64,000 nt of DNA from DASUXY01 sp036377675 (GCA_036377675.1 DASUXY010000032.1:39839-103838), one strand, 5' to 3'; shown: positions 17,032 through 26,148, numbered from the stretch's first letter. A program made the numbers and translations. Notes: generated by a model not told the origin, from the letters alone.

Positions 17032-18354
17032 ATGGTTCATCGTTTACGTATGCTGAGCTTCTTTCTTTTTGTTTCGATGGTATTCATTATAGGCTGCTCG
17101 TCAAATCAAGAAACTGGAAAGAAAGATGAGCAAGCGAAAAAAAGTGAATCTGATGAAACAGCGGAGCTCACGGTGTGGATTATGGAAACGGGTTCACCAG
17201 AAGAAGCTGAAGCTTATTTTTCCGGAGTGACGGAACAATTCAATGAAATGTATCCGCATGTGACGGTTCATGTTCAATTTATCCCATGGTTATCAGCCCA
17301 TCAAAACCTAATAACAGCGATGGCGGGTGGAGATGCTCCTGATATTTCGGAATTAGGGACGACTTGGAATCCAGAGTTTGCTGCGATGGGGGCGTTGATG
17401 AATCTAGACGATGTTACAAAAGAATGGGGATTAGAAGACGGCTGGGTCCCTGCACTGGAGGAAGTCGGCACATATGATGGCAGTTTATATGGTGTTCCGT
17501 GGTATGCCGGATTAAGACAGCTCATATATAACGAAGAAATTTTAAAAGAAGCAGAGGTCGATGTTCCGACGACGTATGATGAACTTCAAGAAGTAGGTAA
17601 AGCCATTCTCGAAAAAACAGATGCGTATGTATATCCAGCAGTAGGTATTTCACAACATTTTGTGTTACCGATGATTTGGCATTTCGGAGGAGAACTTGCA
17701 GTACAGGAGGAAAATGAAGATGGAGACATGAAATGGGTTTCTAAAGTGAATGAACAAGAAGCGATCGATGCCATTGAATATTATACAAATATGTACAAGG
17801 AGGGCTTCGTTCCCGAAGGTGCTTTAAATTGGTCCGTACTTGAGGCACGTCAAGCCTTTGCACAAGAAGACTTAGCGATGACAATTGACGTAGCTCCGGG
17901 AGTGCAGGCGATGATTAGTGAGAATCCTGATCTTGAAAATAAGATAGGCATCGCTCCCTTACCAAAAGAAAAAAATAACATAAGTTTCGTCGGAGGCTCG
18001 AATTTAGCCATTTTCGAACAATCGCCGCATAAAGACTTAGCTGCTGAATATGTGAAGCTTCTCATTTCTGAAGAAAACATTCGCAAGTGGGCACAGCTTA
18101 CAGGATTCTTTCCAGGAACATTAGAAGGTTTAGATGATGCTGTCTTTACAGATGACCCGTTCCTATCTGTTTTTGCGGAGGCGATGGTCGAAGGGAAGTC
18201 TTATCCCGCGAGTCCTTCTTGGGGACGGTTTGAAGGTGAAAATTTGTTCGTTTCACCGATTCAAGAAATTATGAGTGGTGAACGAACAGTGAAAGAAGCA
18301 TTGGATGATATAGCAGAAATGATGGATAACATCTTTTTAACGGAAACTAAATAA
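17032..18354 (+). CDS. Sugar ABC transporter substrate-binding lipoprotein
   Basis: A 440-residue family-1 extracellular solute-binding protein (CUT1 type). Lipoprotein signal with lipobox IIGC at Cys22, a charged linker, then LTVWIMETGSPEEAEAY and GDAPDISELGTTWNPEFAAMGALMNLD, the usual sugar-binding layout, and VPWYAGLRQLIYNEE. By position it should deliver a peptidoglycan-derived amino sugar or disaccharide to the two permeases that follow. A GTG at 17029 and ATG at 17032 are adjacent; the ATG is better spaced from AAAGGAGGAG. No ATPase gene is present; CUT1 systems of Bacillus usually share MsmX. Confidence 0.9.
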   Translation: MVHRLRMLSFFLFVSMVFIIGCSSNQETGKKDEQAKKSESDETAELTVWIMETGSPEEAEAYFSGVTEQFNEMYPHVTVHVQFIPWLSAHQNLITAMAGGDAPDISELGTTWNPEFAAMGALMNLDDVTKEWGLEDGWVPALEEVGTYDGSLYGVPWYAGLRQLIYNEEILKEAEVDVPTTYDELQEVGKAILEKTDAYVYPAVGISQHFVLPMIWHFGGELAVQEENEDGDMKWVSKVNEQEAIDAIEYYTNMYKEGFVPEGALNWSVLEARQAFAQEDLAMTIDVAPGVQAMISENPDLENKIGIAPLPKEKNNISFVGGSNLAIFEQSPHKDLAAEYVKLLISEENIRKWAQLTGFFPGTLEGLDDAVFTDDPFLSVFAEAMVEGKSYPASPSWGRFEGENLFVSPIQEIMSGERTVKEALDDIAEMMDNIFLTETK

Positions 18355-18414
18355 ATGAATCAAAAGCCGATGGTCGTATACCTACATCGGCCTTTTCCAT
18401 AAGGAGTTGTCAGT

Positions 18415-19302
18415 ATGAAAAACCGTTGGCTTCCGTGGCTCCTCCTAGCACCTGCATTGCTATTAATCATAGGTCTAACGATTTATCCTTTGCTTTATAC
18501 GTTATTTCTATCTTTTCAGCACTATGATATGTATTCAATGCTGAGTGGTGAAACGAAATGGGTTGGATTTGAAAACTATCGACAAACATTAACAGATCCT
18601 TTCTTTTGGAAAGTGACGCGAAATACCGTTTTATTCGGATTAGCATGTGTAATGGGAACAATGGTTGTCGGCTTATGTGTTGCTCTTTTGTTACACACTA
18701 AGTTTAAGGGGAGTAACATCTTAGGAATCGCCATTCTAGTGCCTTGGGTCTTTCCGGCAGTTGCTGGGGGAATTGTTTGGCGTTGGATGTTCCATGACCA
18801 GTATGGCATCGCAAACTTCTTTTTAGTTAAACTCGGTTTTGAAAAATTTCAAGGATTTGCATGGTTTAATAGTAGTTTTACGGCATTTTTTATTATCTTT
18901 TTAATGATTGTTTGGCAAAGCTTTCCGTTCATCGCCATTTCTTTACTTGCCGGCTTTCAAACGATTCCGAACTCCTTATATGAAGCAGCTGAGATTGATG
19001 GAGCGACAGGATGGGATAAATTAACGAAAATTACGTTGCCAATGCTAAAGCCGTTACTACTTATTTTATTTATTTTGTCGACCATTTGGGATTTTAAAAT
19101 CTTTGACCAAATTTACGTGATGACTGAAGGAGGTCCAGCACGTGGTACGTATGTATTAGCATTGTATTCTTGGAACGAAGCCATTAATGCTCTGAATTTC
19201 GGAATGGCTTCTACGATTGCGATGCTCATGTTTGTCCTGTTAATAATCTTTATTACGATTTACGTTTATTTCATGCGTGAAGATGAGGCGGTGAAATCAT
19301 GA
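18415..19302 (+). CDS. Sugar ABC transporter permease, MalF-like
   Basis: A 295-residue inner permease subunit with six hydrophobic helices. The EAA loop, YEAAEIDGATGWDKLTKITLPML, is the ATPase docking site, and IVWRWMFHDQYGIANFFL is typical of MalF-type CUT1 subunits. The stop overlaps the next permease start by four bases, so the pair is translationally coupled. Works with the preceding lipoprotein. Confidence 0.93.
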   Translation: MKNRWLPWLLLAPALLLIIGLTIYPLLYTLFLSFQHYDMYSMLSGETKWVGFENYRQTLTDPFFWKVTRNTVLFGLACVMGTMVVGLCVALLLHTKFKGSNILGIAILVPWVFPAVAGGIVWRWMFHDQYGIANFFLVKLGFEKFQGFAWFNSSFTAFFIIFLMIVWQSFPFIAISLLAGFQTIPNSLYEAAEIDGATGWDKLTKITLPMLKPLLLILFILSTIWDFKIFDQIYVMTEGGPARGTYVLALYSWNEAINALNFGMASTIAMLMFVLLIIFITIYVYFMREDEAVKS

Positions 19303-20132
19303 GGTATAAAACGACTTTGCAAAAAATATGTATTTACAGTCTAGCAGTCATTACTTTTATTGTCGCGCTATTTCCATTTTGGTGGATGATGATTAGCTCA
19401 TTAAAACCGTCACATGAAATTTTTAGTAAAGTACCTACATTTTGGCCGCGGAACGTAACATTTGAACATTATACGAATATTTTCGTTCGCGCGAATTTTT
19501 GGGGGTATTTTAAAAATAGTTTACTCGTTGCAGGGACGGTAACGGTAATCGGTACCGGAATTGCTTCTTTAGCAGGATATGCTTTAGGAAGATTTCCCCT
19601 TCGAGGTAAAGAGATGATTTTATTAACGGTTCTTTTCGTGCAAATGTTTCCGTTAGTCGTTTTGATTATTCCGCTATTTATCATCATGAGCCAATTAAAC
19701 TTAACGAATTCATTAGTTGGACTTGTTATTACGTATTTAACCTTTTCTTTACCTTTTTGTATATGGATGTTGCGCAGCTATTTTAGTTCGATTCCTATTG
19801 AAATTGAAGAAGCGGCACTCATCGATGGATGTACACGGATGCAAGCGTTTCGAAAAGTAATTTTTCCCCTCGCTTGGCCGGGTATATCGGCGACAAGTAT
19901 TTTTGCATTCATTACAGCATGGAATGAGTTCGTTTTTGCAGTGACCTTTATTAAAGATGATCAGTTACGAACGTTACCTTTAGCTTTGCAACAATTTTTT
20001 AGTCGCTTTACGGCTGATTACGGTGGATTGATGGCCGCTTCAACCATTGCGACGATTCCTGTCTTGTTATTTTTTATGTTTTTCCAAAAGCGCATGACGA
20101 AAGGTCTCGTTCAAGGGTCTGTGAAACATTAA
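19299..20132 (+). CDS. Sugar ABC transporter permease, MalG-like
   Basis: A 277-residue six-helix permease of the MalG type: PFWWMMISSLKPSHEIF after the first helix, the EAA loop EIEEAALIDGCTRMQAFRK, and WNEFVFAVTF. Starts within the stop of its MalF-like partner (ATGA overlap). The next gene, murQ, begins 37 bases after its stop, tying the importer to MurNAc catabolism. Confidence 0.93.
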   Translation: MRYKTTLQKICIYSLAVITFIVALFPFWWMMISSLKPSHEIFSKVPTFWPRNVTFEHYTNIFVRANFWGYFKNSLLVAGTVTVIGTGIASLAGYALGRFPLRGKEMILLTVLFVQMFPLVVLIIPLFIIMSQLNLTNSLVGLVITYLTFSLPFCIWMLRSYFSSIPIEIEEAALIDGCTRMQAFRKVIFPLAWPGISATSIFAFITAWNEFVFAVTFIKDDQLRTLPLALQQFFSRFTADYGGLMAASTIATIPVLLFFMFFQKRMTKGLVQGSVKH

Positions 20133-20169
20133 TGTGCTTAAATATGGGAGAGAAATGAGGGAGGTTTAC

Positions 20170-21084
20170 ATGTTTGATTCGTTAACGACAGAACAGCGAA
20201 ACGAACAGACGCGAAACATAGATCTTTTACCGATTTATGACGTTTTAAAAATGATGAATGAAGAAGATCGAAACGTTCTTCAAGCTGTTGAAAGTGAATT
20301 AATAACGATTGAAAAAGCTGTGAAACTTGTTATTCATTCCTTTAAGGAAAATGGGCGATTAATCTATGTCGGTGCGGGAACGAGTGGGCGATTAGGAATC
20401 TTAGATGCTGTGGAATGTGAACCGACTTTCAGTTCACCTCCTGAAATGGTTCAAGGGCTAATGGCAGGAGGAATGAAAGCTTTCACAAAAGCGGTGGAAG
20501 GGGCTGAAGACGATGCCAAGAAGGGTGCCCTCGATTTACAAGCGATCAAACTTTGTGAGAAAGATACAGTCATCGGTATTTCAGCGAGCGGACGCACACC
20601 ATATGTGATAGGAGCGTTGACATATGCGAATGATAGAAAAGCAAAGACGGTTAGCATCGCTTGTAACAAAAAGTCGCGAATGAGCGCGTTGTCCCAAGTG
20701 GCGATTGAATTAGACACAGGTCCGGAAATTGTAGCGGGTTCAACGAGATTAAAAGCAGGCACAGCACAAAAAATAGTGTTAAATATGATATCAACCGTTT
20801 CGATGATTGGTATCGGAAAAGTGTATGAAAATTTAATGGTTGATGTAAAGCCGACGAATGAAAAATTAGCTGAACGTTCTAAACGAATGATTATGGAAGC
20901 AACGGGCGTAGACGAAGAAATAGCAGAGCAATATTTTGAACGGTCAAATCGACATGTAAAAGCTGCCATTGTCATGATTCTATTGCAATGTTCGTTAGAA
21001 GAAGCTGAAGAACAACTCAATCGTAACAACGGATTCGTTCGCAACGTCATACAACGGAAAGAGGAGGACTATAATGTGGATTGA
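20170..21084 (+). CDS. murQ: MurQ, N-acetylmuramic acid 6-phosphate etherase
   Basis: Cleaves the lactyl ether of MurNAc-6-P, giving GlcNAc-6-P and D-lactate. The 304 residues match the family. Seen: a SIS domain with YVGAGTSGRLGILDAVECEPTFS, which includes the MurQ signature and catalytic glutamates, and IGISASGRTPYVIGAL; AGSTRLKAGTAQKIVLNM contacts phosphate. The C-terminal helical domain is complete. The ATG at 20170 has GGGAGG at ideal spacing. It overlaps the next gene by 11 bases. It is the step on which both uptake routes of this cluster should converge. Confidence 0.96.
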   Translation: MFDSLTTEQRNEQTRNIDLLPIYDVLKMMNEEDRNVLQAVESELITIEKAVKLVIHSFKENGRLIYVGAGTSGRLGILDAVECEPTFSSPPEMVQGLMAGGMKAFTKAVEGAEDDAKKGALDLQAIKLCEKDTVIGISASGRTPYVIGALTYANDRKAKTVSIACNKKSRMSALSQVAIELDTGPEIVAGSTRLKAGTAQKIVLNMISTVSMIGIGKVYENLMVDVKPTNEKLAERSKRMIMEATGVDEEIAEQYFERSNRHVKAAIVMILLQCSLEEAEEQLNRNNGFVRNVIQRKEEDYNVD

Positions 21085-22450
21085 ACAATTAGCTCGTGCG
21101 ATCCTGTCAGCGATTGGAGGAAAAGATAATGTTGAGCAAATAGCCTGCTGTATGACCCGTTTGCGCATTTTATTAAAAGATGATAAGAAGGTCGACATCA
21201 ATCAATTGAAAGGAACGGATGGAGTGCTCGGCGTCATCCGTGATGAAACGTTACAAATTGTCATCGGCCCAGGTACGGTCATTAAAGTTGCCACACAAAT
21301 GGGCGAATGGACCGGACTGCGAATTGGAGAAAAAACTTCCGTTCATGAGGATCAGCTAACGTTTGTTGAAAGAGTCACACGACAAAAAGAAGCAAAAAAG
21401 CAATCAAATAAAACATCATTCAAACGTTTTTTGCAACGCATTGGAAATATTTTCATTCCGTTAATTCCTGGTTTAGTCGCTTCAGGAATTATTAACGGTG
21501 TAGCTAACTTTTTGAAAAATGCTGAAATCGGCGTAAATTCAACGTGGATGCAAATTTTACTGCTCCTTGGGAGTGGAATATTTACGTATTTAGCTATTTT
21601 AGTTGGTTGGAATACAGCAAAGGAATTTGGAGGAACGCCGGTTCTCGGAGCATTAGCCGGAATGTTTTTATTTAATCCGATGCTTGCTGAGATTACGATT
21701 TATGGTGAACAATTAGTCGTTGGACGTGGGGGCTTATTTGGAGTCATTTTTGCGGCATGGTTAATGACATTTGTTGAAAAGCATGTCCGAAAAGCAATTC
21801 CAACTTCGGTCGATATCATTTTCACTCCTTTCATAACATTATTAGTTGTAGGGATTGTTTCTCTATACACGGTCATGCCAGTAGCAGGCGTCATTTCCGA
21901 TGCAATTACAAAAGGGTTAACAGGATTGATTGAAATCGGTGGCGTCATTGCTGGAGCAGTTCTTGCAGGTTTCTTTTTACCACTGGTGATGGTCGGTCTT
22001 CATCACGGTTTAACCCCGATTCATTTGGAGCTCATTCAAACGTTCGGAAATACAGCTTTATTAACAATTCTTGCGATGGCAGGTGCAGGGCAAGTCGGAG
22101 CTGCTATGGCAATCAATGTAAAAACAAAAAATAAACGTTTGAAAAATATAATTAAAGGTGGATTACCAGTTGGCTTTTTAGGTATAGGTGAGCCTTTGTT
22201 ATATGGTGTAACGCTTCCACTTGGAAGGCCATTTATAACAGCTTGTCTCGGTGGCGCTGTTGGTGGTGCCTTTCAAGCAGTAATGCATACAGCTGCCAAA
22301 GGAATTGGTGTATCCGGACTATCTTTAATTCCGCTCATTGATGATGGAAAATATCTCCTTTACTTTTTTGGACTCATCATCGCGTATGGAGCTGGATTTT
22401 TGTTCACTTATTTATTTGGCTTCAAAGAAGAAATGGCTAACAATATATAA
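21074..22450 (+). CDS. murP: PTS EIIBC component, MurP-like (MurNAc or MurNAc-GlcNAc)
   Basis: A 458-residue fused EIIB-EIIC of the glucose/sucrose superfamily. The EIIB domain (about 1-85) has the phosphocysteine at Cys26 in CMTRLR; the EIIC domain has about ten helices with GLHHGLTPIHLELIQ and GIGEPLLYGVTLPLGRPF. No EIIA is fused, so a shared EIIA-Glc is needed, as for MurP of B. subtilis and S. aureus. The overlap with murQ and the following mupG support MurNAc-type substrates. It phosphorylates the sugar during import at the membrane. Confidence 0.9.
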   Translation: MWIEQLARAILSAIGGKDNVEQIACCMTRLRILLKDDKKVDINQLKGTDGVLGVIRDETLQIVIGPGTVIKVATQMGEWTGLRIGEKTSVHEDQLTFVERVTRQKEAKKQSNKTSFKRFLQRIGNIFIPLIPGLVASGIINGVANFLKNAEIGVNSTWMQILLLLGSGIFTYLAILVGWNTAKEFGGTPVLGALAGMFLFNPMLAEITIYGEQLVVGRGGLFGVIFAAWLMTFVEKHVRKAIPTSVDIIFTPFITLLVVGIVSLYTVMPVAGVISDAITKGLTGLIEIGGVIAGAVLAGFFLPLVMVGLHHGLTPIHLELIQTFGNTALLTILAMAGAGQVGAAMAINVKTKNKRLKNIIKGGLPVGFLGIGEPLLYGVTLPLGRPFITACLGGAVGGAFQAVMHTAAKGIGVSGLSLIPLIDDGKYLLYFFGLIIAYGAGFLFTYLFGFKEEMANNI

Positions 22451-22452
22451 AT

Positions 22453-22471
22453 GAAGGAGGAAAAGCTCCTT
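22453..22471 (+). promoter_or_regulatory. Hairpin burying an AAGGAGG sequence at the murP-mupG junction
   Basis: AAGGAG and CTCCTT can pair with a short purine loop. The AAGGAGG is an excellent ribosome binding sequence but sits 33 bases before the likely mupG start and just after an alternative ATG. It may tune mupG translation. Confidence 0.3.
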
Positions 22472-22492
22472 CTTGTTCAATGGGGGCCGCGT

Positions 22493-23575
22493 ATGTTAGG
22501 GATATCTATTTATTTAGGAGAGAAATCTGTAATTAAACAAAAATCGTATATTGAAAAGATGGCCCGGATTGGATGTAGCTTACTGTTTACATCCCTCCAT
22601 ATTCCTGAAGAAGATTCAACCGTATATTGTCGACAATTAAAAAGACTTGGGCAACTGGCGATGCAATTTGATATGTCGCTAATTGTTGATGTTTCCTCAA
22701 CCTTTACAGATTTATTCGAAAATGTGTCGGAAATGGCTGATCAGCTTATGGGTTGGGGAGTAACAGGGGTTCGCATCGATTACGGAATAGATGTGGATGT
22801 AATTGTAAAGTTATCCCATCAGATGAACATAGCTTTGAATGCAAGCACACTGACAGAAGCGTCGTTAAAGCAGTTGAAAGAAGAGGGACTGAATATTGAC
22901 GCGACTGAGGCGTGGCACAATTTTTATCCGCGTCCTGAAACGGGATTAAGTTGGCACAATTTTAGGAGCAAAAATCAATGGTTACATACGGAAGGTCTGC
23001 CTGTTGCTGCATTTATTCCTGGAGATGGTCAATTACGGGGGCCACTTTTTGAAAAATTGCCAACTGTAGAGAATCATCGACATTTGTCTACCTTTGCCGC
23101 TTTAATGGAGATGCAAAGCATGGGATGTGTAAACTATGTGTTGATCGGTGATATAAGCATTAATCACTTTTCTTTTCGACAACTTAAGTCTTATATGAAT
23201 GAAGAGATTTTGTTACGAGCCGTTCCATGTGAAGGAGTTCGTTCCGAATGGATGAAACAAGTGGCTCGGGTGCATACGAATCGGGCTGATTGTGCGCAAG
23301 ATTGCCTTCGTTCGATACAATCAAGGAAAGATGCCATGAATCATAAAAACACCATTCCACCAGATAACTGTGTAGAGCGACCGCTAGGAACGATTACGGT
23401 TGATAATGAGCACTATTTACGTTATCAGGGGGAAGTGCAAATTACGCTAACTGATTTATCTCAGGATCATCGTGTCAACGTACTTGGTCGAGTGATTCCA
23501 GAAGACCGGCCATTGTTGCGATGGATAAAAGGAAACCAAAACTTCAGAATTGACTGGTTAACAAAAGATCAATAA
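22493..23575 (+). CDS. mupG: MupG-like 6-phospho-N-acetylmuramidase (DUF871)
   Basis: A 360-residue protein of the DUF871/MupG family (N-terminal TIM barrel, C-terminal small beta domain). S. aureus MupG hydrolyses MurNAc-6-P-GlcNAc imported by MurP into MurNAc-6-P and GlcNAc. Seen: MLGISIYLGEKSV at the start, LFTSLHIPEED, SLIVDVSSTFTDLF, VRIDYG, ARNF-type segment AWHNFYPRPETGLSW, and AAFIPGDGQLRGPLFEKLPT. Start: an in-frame ATG directly after the murP stop (22451) lacks a ribosome binding site; the ATG at 22493 fits the family N-terminus and has GGGGG upstream. Last gene of the cluster. Confidence 0.85.
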   Translation: MLGISIYLGEKSVIKQKSYIEKMARIGCSLLFTSLHIPEEDSTVYCRQLKRLGQLAMQFDMSLIVDVSSTFTDLFENVSEMADQLMGWGVTGVRIDYGIDVDVIVKLSHQMNIALNASTLTEASLKQLKEEGLNIDATEAWHNFYPRPETGLSWHNFRSKNQWLHTEGLPVAAFIPGDGQLRGPLFEKLPTVENHRHLSTFAALMEMQSMGCVNYVLIGDISINHFSFRQLKSYMNEEILLRAVPCEGVRSEWMKQVARVHTNRADCAQDCLRSIQSRKDAMNHKNTIPPDNCVERPLGTITVDNEHYLRYQGEVQITLTDLSQDHRVNVLGRVIPEDRPLLRWIKGNQNFRIDWLTKDQ

Positions 23576-23593
23576 GTTTTTCATATAAATGGT

Positions 23594-23626
23594 CAAATAT
23601 GCTTGTCGCAATGGAGCAAATATGCT
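23594..23626 (+). repeat. Two 10-bp direct repeats upstream of the coiled-coil gene
   Basis: CAAATATGCT occurs at 23594-23603 and 23617-23626 (23-bp period), between mupG and the small coiled-coil gene. It could be a regulator site; no known consensus was recognised. Confidence 0.35.
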
Positions 23627-23666
23627 ATGGTTTATAAACAAAATAAACAAAAAGGAGGTATGATTC

Positions 23667-23999
23667 ATGAATGAAGAAAGGACGAAGCAATTGTTTCAAG
23701 CTCTACAAGAAATCTCAACGACTGTAGAAGGAACACAAAAAGATGTTCATACGATCAAGAAACAAGTGACGAACATCGAGGGTAGAGTCACAAGCATCGA
23801 AGACCGGATGACGAACATCGAAGGGCGAGTCACAAATATCGAAGACAGATTGACAAGCATCGAAACGGATATGAAACAAATGAAAAAGGACATTCATAAA
23901 ATAAATAATAAGTTGTCTATTCATTGGGATGATTTAGGGGACACACGGGCCGATGTAAAGATGATTCAAAAAGAATTGAATTTAGATAAAAAGGTTTGA
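23667..23999 (+). CDS. Small coiled-coil repeat protein
   Basis: A 110-residue hydrophilic protein. Residues about 30-75 are heptad repeats of the form VTNIEGRVTSIEDRM, giving a continuous predicted coiled coil; the C-terminal 35 residues are a charged helix. No enzyme or membrane motif. The DNA encoding the heptads is itself a tandem repeat. Similar proteins are common and unassigned in Bacillus. The start has AAAGGAGG upstream. Confidence 0.8.
   Translation: MNEERTKQLFQALQEISTTVEGTQKDVHTIKKQVTNIEGRVTSIEDRMTNIEGRVTNIEDRLTSIETDMKQMKKDIHKINNKLSIHWDDLGDTRADVKMIQKELNLDKKV
23765..23868 (+). repeat. Tandem 42-bp (2 x 21-bp) coding repeats
   Basis: Units beginning ACGAACATCGA recur at 23769 and 23811, with diverged half-units between. 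They encode the coiled-coil heptads, so length variation between strains is likely. Confidence 0.7.
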
Positions 24000-24536
24000 A
24001 TTCCAAATTGAATTTACGAGTGATTACTCGTGAAAGCTTTCCATTTTAAATATTGTTTTGCAATGATTCTTCAGCGTTGCTCATTATGACCCACACACTT
24101 ACGCAACCAATGTCCCTCTAGTATCTGTCGATTTACTTCAAATCAATTGATTTATTCAGTTCATAATTTTTGTAATATTCATTTTTTGAAAAGGATCTAT
24201 TTCCTTCGCTGTTGTTTATATTTTATATCATATACGATTACTGAAGCGATATTTCCTCGTTCACACCTCTAAAGAACGATCACCTAGATCGGAAAATCTA
24301 TAAAACCGAGATGAAAGAAGGTGATGATAACGATAATAGTTGCAATTCCTGTCTGACTAATAAGCTACAAAACTCCAAAAATGCAACTTGTGAATCTCTC
24401 AAAAATTTACATGCGGATGCTAATCAATGAGCGAACTGCAGATGCCATTAACAACACGAACCAAATTGAAGAGGGAACGTTGTGCTGACATTTTCGTGAT
24501 GAATTGTAGTTAAGTGTAAAAAGGGGGAGTCGAAGC
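24000..24536. other. 537-bp region with no recognised gene
   Basis: No open frame with a ribosome binding site, no tRNA and no riboswitch core were recognised. It is A+T-rich and probably holds the promoter of the GHL10 gene, but no convincing -35/-10 pair was found. Confidence 0.5.
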
Positions 24537-26045
24537 ATGGCCAAACGAAAAGTAAAAATAGCATGTATGCTTGCAGCTACTTTAGCTTTAGTCGCCACTG
24601 TATGGGATAAAGGTCCAGTGTTAGCTAAAAAACACAAAAGCAAAAATGATTTTATTCGAGCATTTTGGGTACAAGCTTTCGAGAGCGGATTGAAAACTCC
24701 CGAACAGATTGACCAACTGATCGATGATGTAAGAAGTGCCCATATGAATACAATCATAGCACAGGTGAGCAGAAGGCATGATGCCTATTATCATAGTGAT
24801 GTACTACCCTTTACCGAAGATCCAGACGTACCGGAAGGGTTTGACCCACTCGGCTATCTTTTAGAAAAAGCGAAAGAACATCAAATTAAAATCCATGCCT
24901 GGGTTGTTGTCGGTCCGATGTGGCACTCTGTTTATGGTGGTGAGCCGCAAGATCCGAACCATATTTGGAATAAATATGGTCCCAATGCACCAGCTGATGA
25001 AACGTGGGCGACCGAAGATTTCCATGGAACAACACCCTATTGGCAACCGTATCTTGATTTAGCACATCCCGGAGCTAGAGATCATGTCGTAAATGTAGTT
25101 ACTGACCTGGTGAAAAATTATGATGTCGACGGGATTCATTTGGATTACATTCGCTATCCGGAAGATGGAAATGGCTATAATCCAACTGCGCTCGCCCGAT
25201 TTCATGAGGAAACAGGACGGTCAGATCGTCCACAGCCGACGGATCAACAATGGATTGAATGGAAAACAGACCAAGTCGATTCATTATTACACCGCGTTTA
25301 TGTAGAAATGATGTCCGAAAATATGGATGTAGATTTAACAGCAGCCGTTTTGTCATGGGGGTTCGATGATCCACGTACGACAGACTGGTGGGACATGGAT
25401 CCAGTCCAGCGCGCCCATCAAAATTGGAAAAAATGGGTCCAAGAAGGTTATTTGGACTATGCCTATGTGATGAATTACGACGAGGATGCTGATCCTAGAC
25501 GAGCTGAACGTTTTGATCAATGGATCGAATGGCAAAAAGATTTACCACGCACACGCGGTTTATTAATCGGTCCAGCCCTTTATATGAATCGGACAGCGGA
25601 TAGTATCCAGCAAATTAAACGAGCATTAGCCCCTTCACCAGCGGGAAATACAGTTGAGGGAGTAAGTCTTTACGTATACAATGTATGGAGTAACGATGGG
25701 CTTCCACGAAAAGAGCTCATTGACTCCTTGTCGACACCAACGGAACATAATGATGGTAATCCTCCCTTTCCTGAAGAAGTTAAGACACCTTCGGGGGATT
25801 GGAAGAAATCTGCCCATGGTCATTTATTCGGTACGCTGGAAGGACAAGCTTCCGATGAAGAAATTATCGTTAGAAGGGGACGAAATGGTCAAGTGATTGA
25901 TCGACTCGTTACCGATGCGAACGGCCACTTTGTTGTAACAGATATGCAACCAGGTCATTATGTTGTCCAGGTCAAAGGAAAAAAAGAAAAACACCAAGTG
26001 AAAATTCATAAACAAGCGGTGACTACCTTACGAATCAGTCTATGA
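24537..26045 (+). CDS. Secreted GHL10/DUF187 family glycosidase with C-terminal beta-sandwich domain
   Basis: The 502-residue protein starts with a Sec signal (basic MAKRKVK, hydrophobic core, cleavage near VLAKK, about 31). Residues about 40-385 form the DUF187 (GHL10) TIM barrel: RAFWVQAFESGLKTPEQID, IIAQVSRRHDAYYHSDVLP, KIHAWVVVGPMW, YLDLAHPGARDHVVNVVTDL and VDGIHLDYIRYPE. Residues about 430-502 look like a carboxypeptidase-regulatory-like beta sandwich (GHLFGTLEGQ, VVTDMQPGHYVVQVKG). B. subtilis YngK and E. coli DigH are relatives; DigH cleaves glycan strands lacking stem peptides. Lying next to the salvage cluster, it may supply the sugars. Confidence 0.85.
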   Translation: MAKRKVKIACMLAATLALVATVWDKGPVLAKKHKSKNDFIRAFWVQAFESGLKTPEQIDQLIDDVRSAHMNTIIAQVSRRHDAYYHSDVLPFTEDPDVPEGFDPLGYLLEKAKEHQIKIHAWVVVGPMWHSVYGGEPQDPNHIWNKYGPNAPADETWATEDFHGTTPYWQPYLDLAHPGARDHVVNVVTDLVKNYDVDGIHLDYIRYPEDGNGYNPTALARFHEETGRSDRPQPTDQQWIEWKTDQVDSLLHRVYVEMMSENMDVDLTAAVLSWGFDDPRTTDWWDMDPVQRAHQNWKKWVQEGYLDYAYVMNYDEDADPRRAERFDQWIEWQKDLPRTRGLLIGPALYMNRTADSIQQIKRALAPSPAGNTVEGVSLYVYNVWSNDGLPRKELIDSLSTPTEHNDGNPPFPEEVKTPSGDWKKSAHGHLFGTLEGQASDEEIIVRRGRNGQVIDRLVTDANGHFVVTDMQPGHYVVQVKGKKEKHQVKIHKQAVTTLRISL

Positions 26046-26148
26046 GTGACATCCTGAAACAAGGATCGCATACCATCTTTAATTCACGTTTCCGTATAGA
26101 TTAAAATGGATAAGAAGACAACGAATCATTGTTTATAAACGAGTGAAA

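Noticed and set aside
17032..20132. Missing ATPase taken as a broken ABC operon
   Set aside because: CUT1 importers in Bacillus commonly share the MsmX ATPase encoded elsewhere.
20451..21050. 199-codon minus-strand ORF inside murQ
   Set aside because: Antisense shadow of a strongly conserved gene; no start signals or family resemblance.
23765..23868. Tandem repeats as a CRISPR array
   Set aside because: Repeats are contiguous, in frame and encode heptads; there are no unique spacers and no cas genes.
24000..24536. Search for a hidden gene or RNA in the 537-bp gap
   Set aside because: No frame with start signals and no recognisable RNA element.
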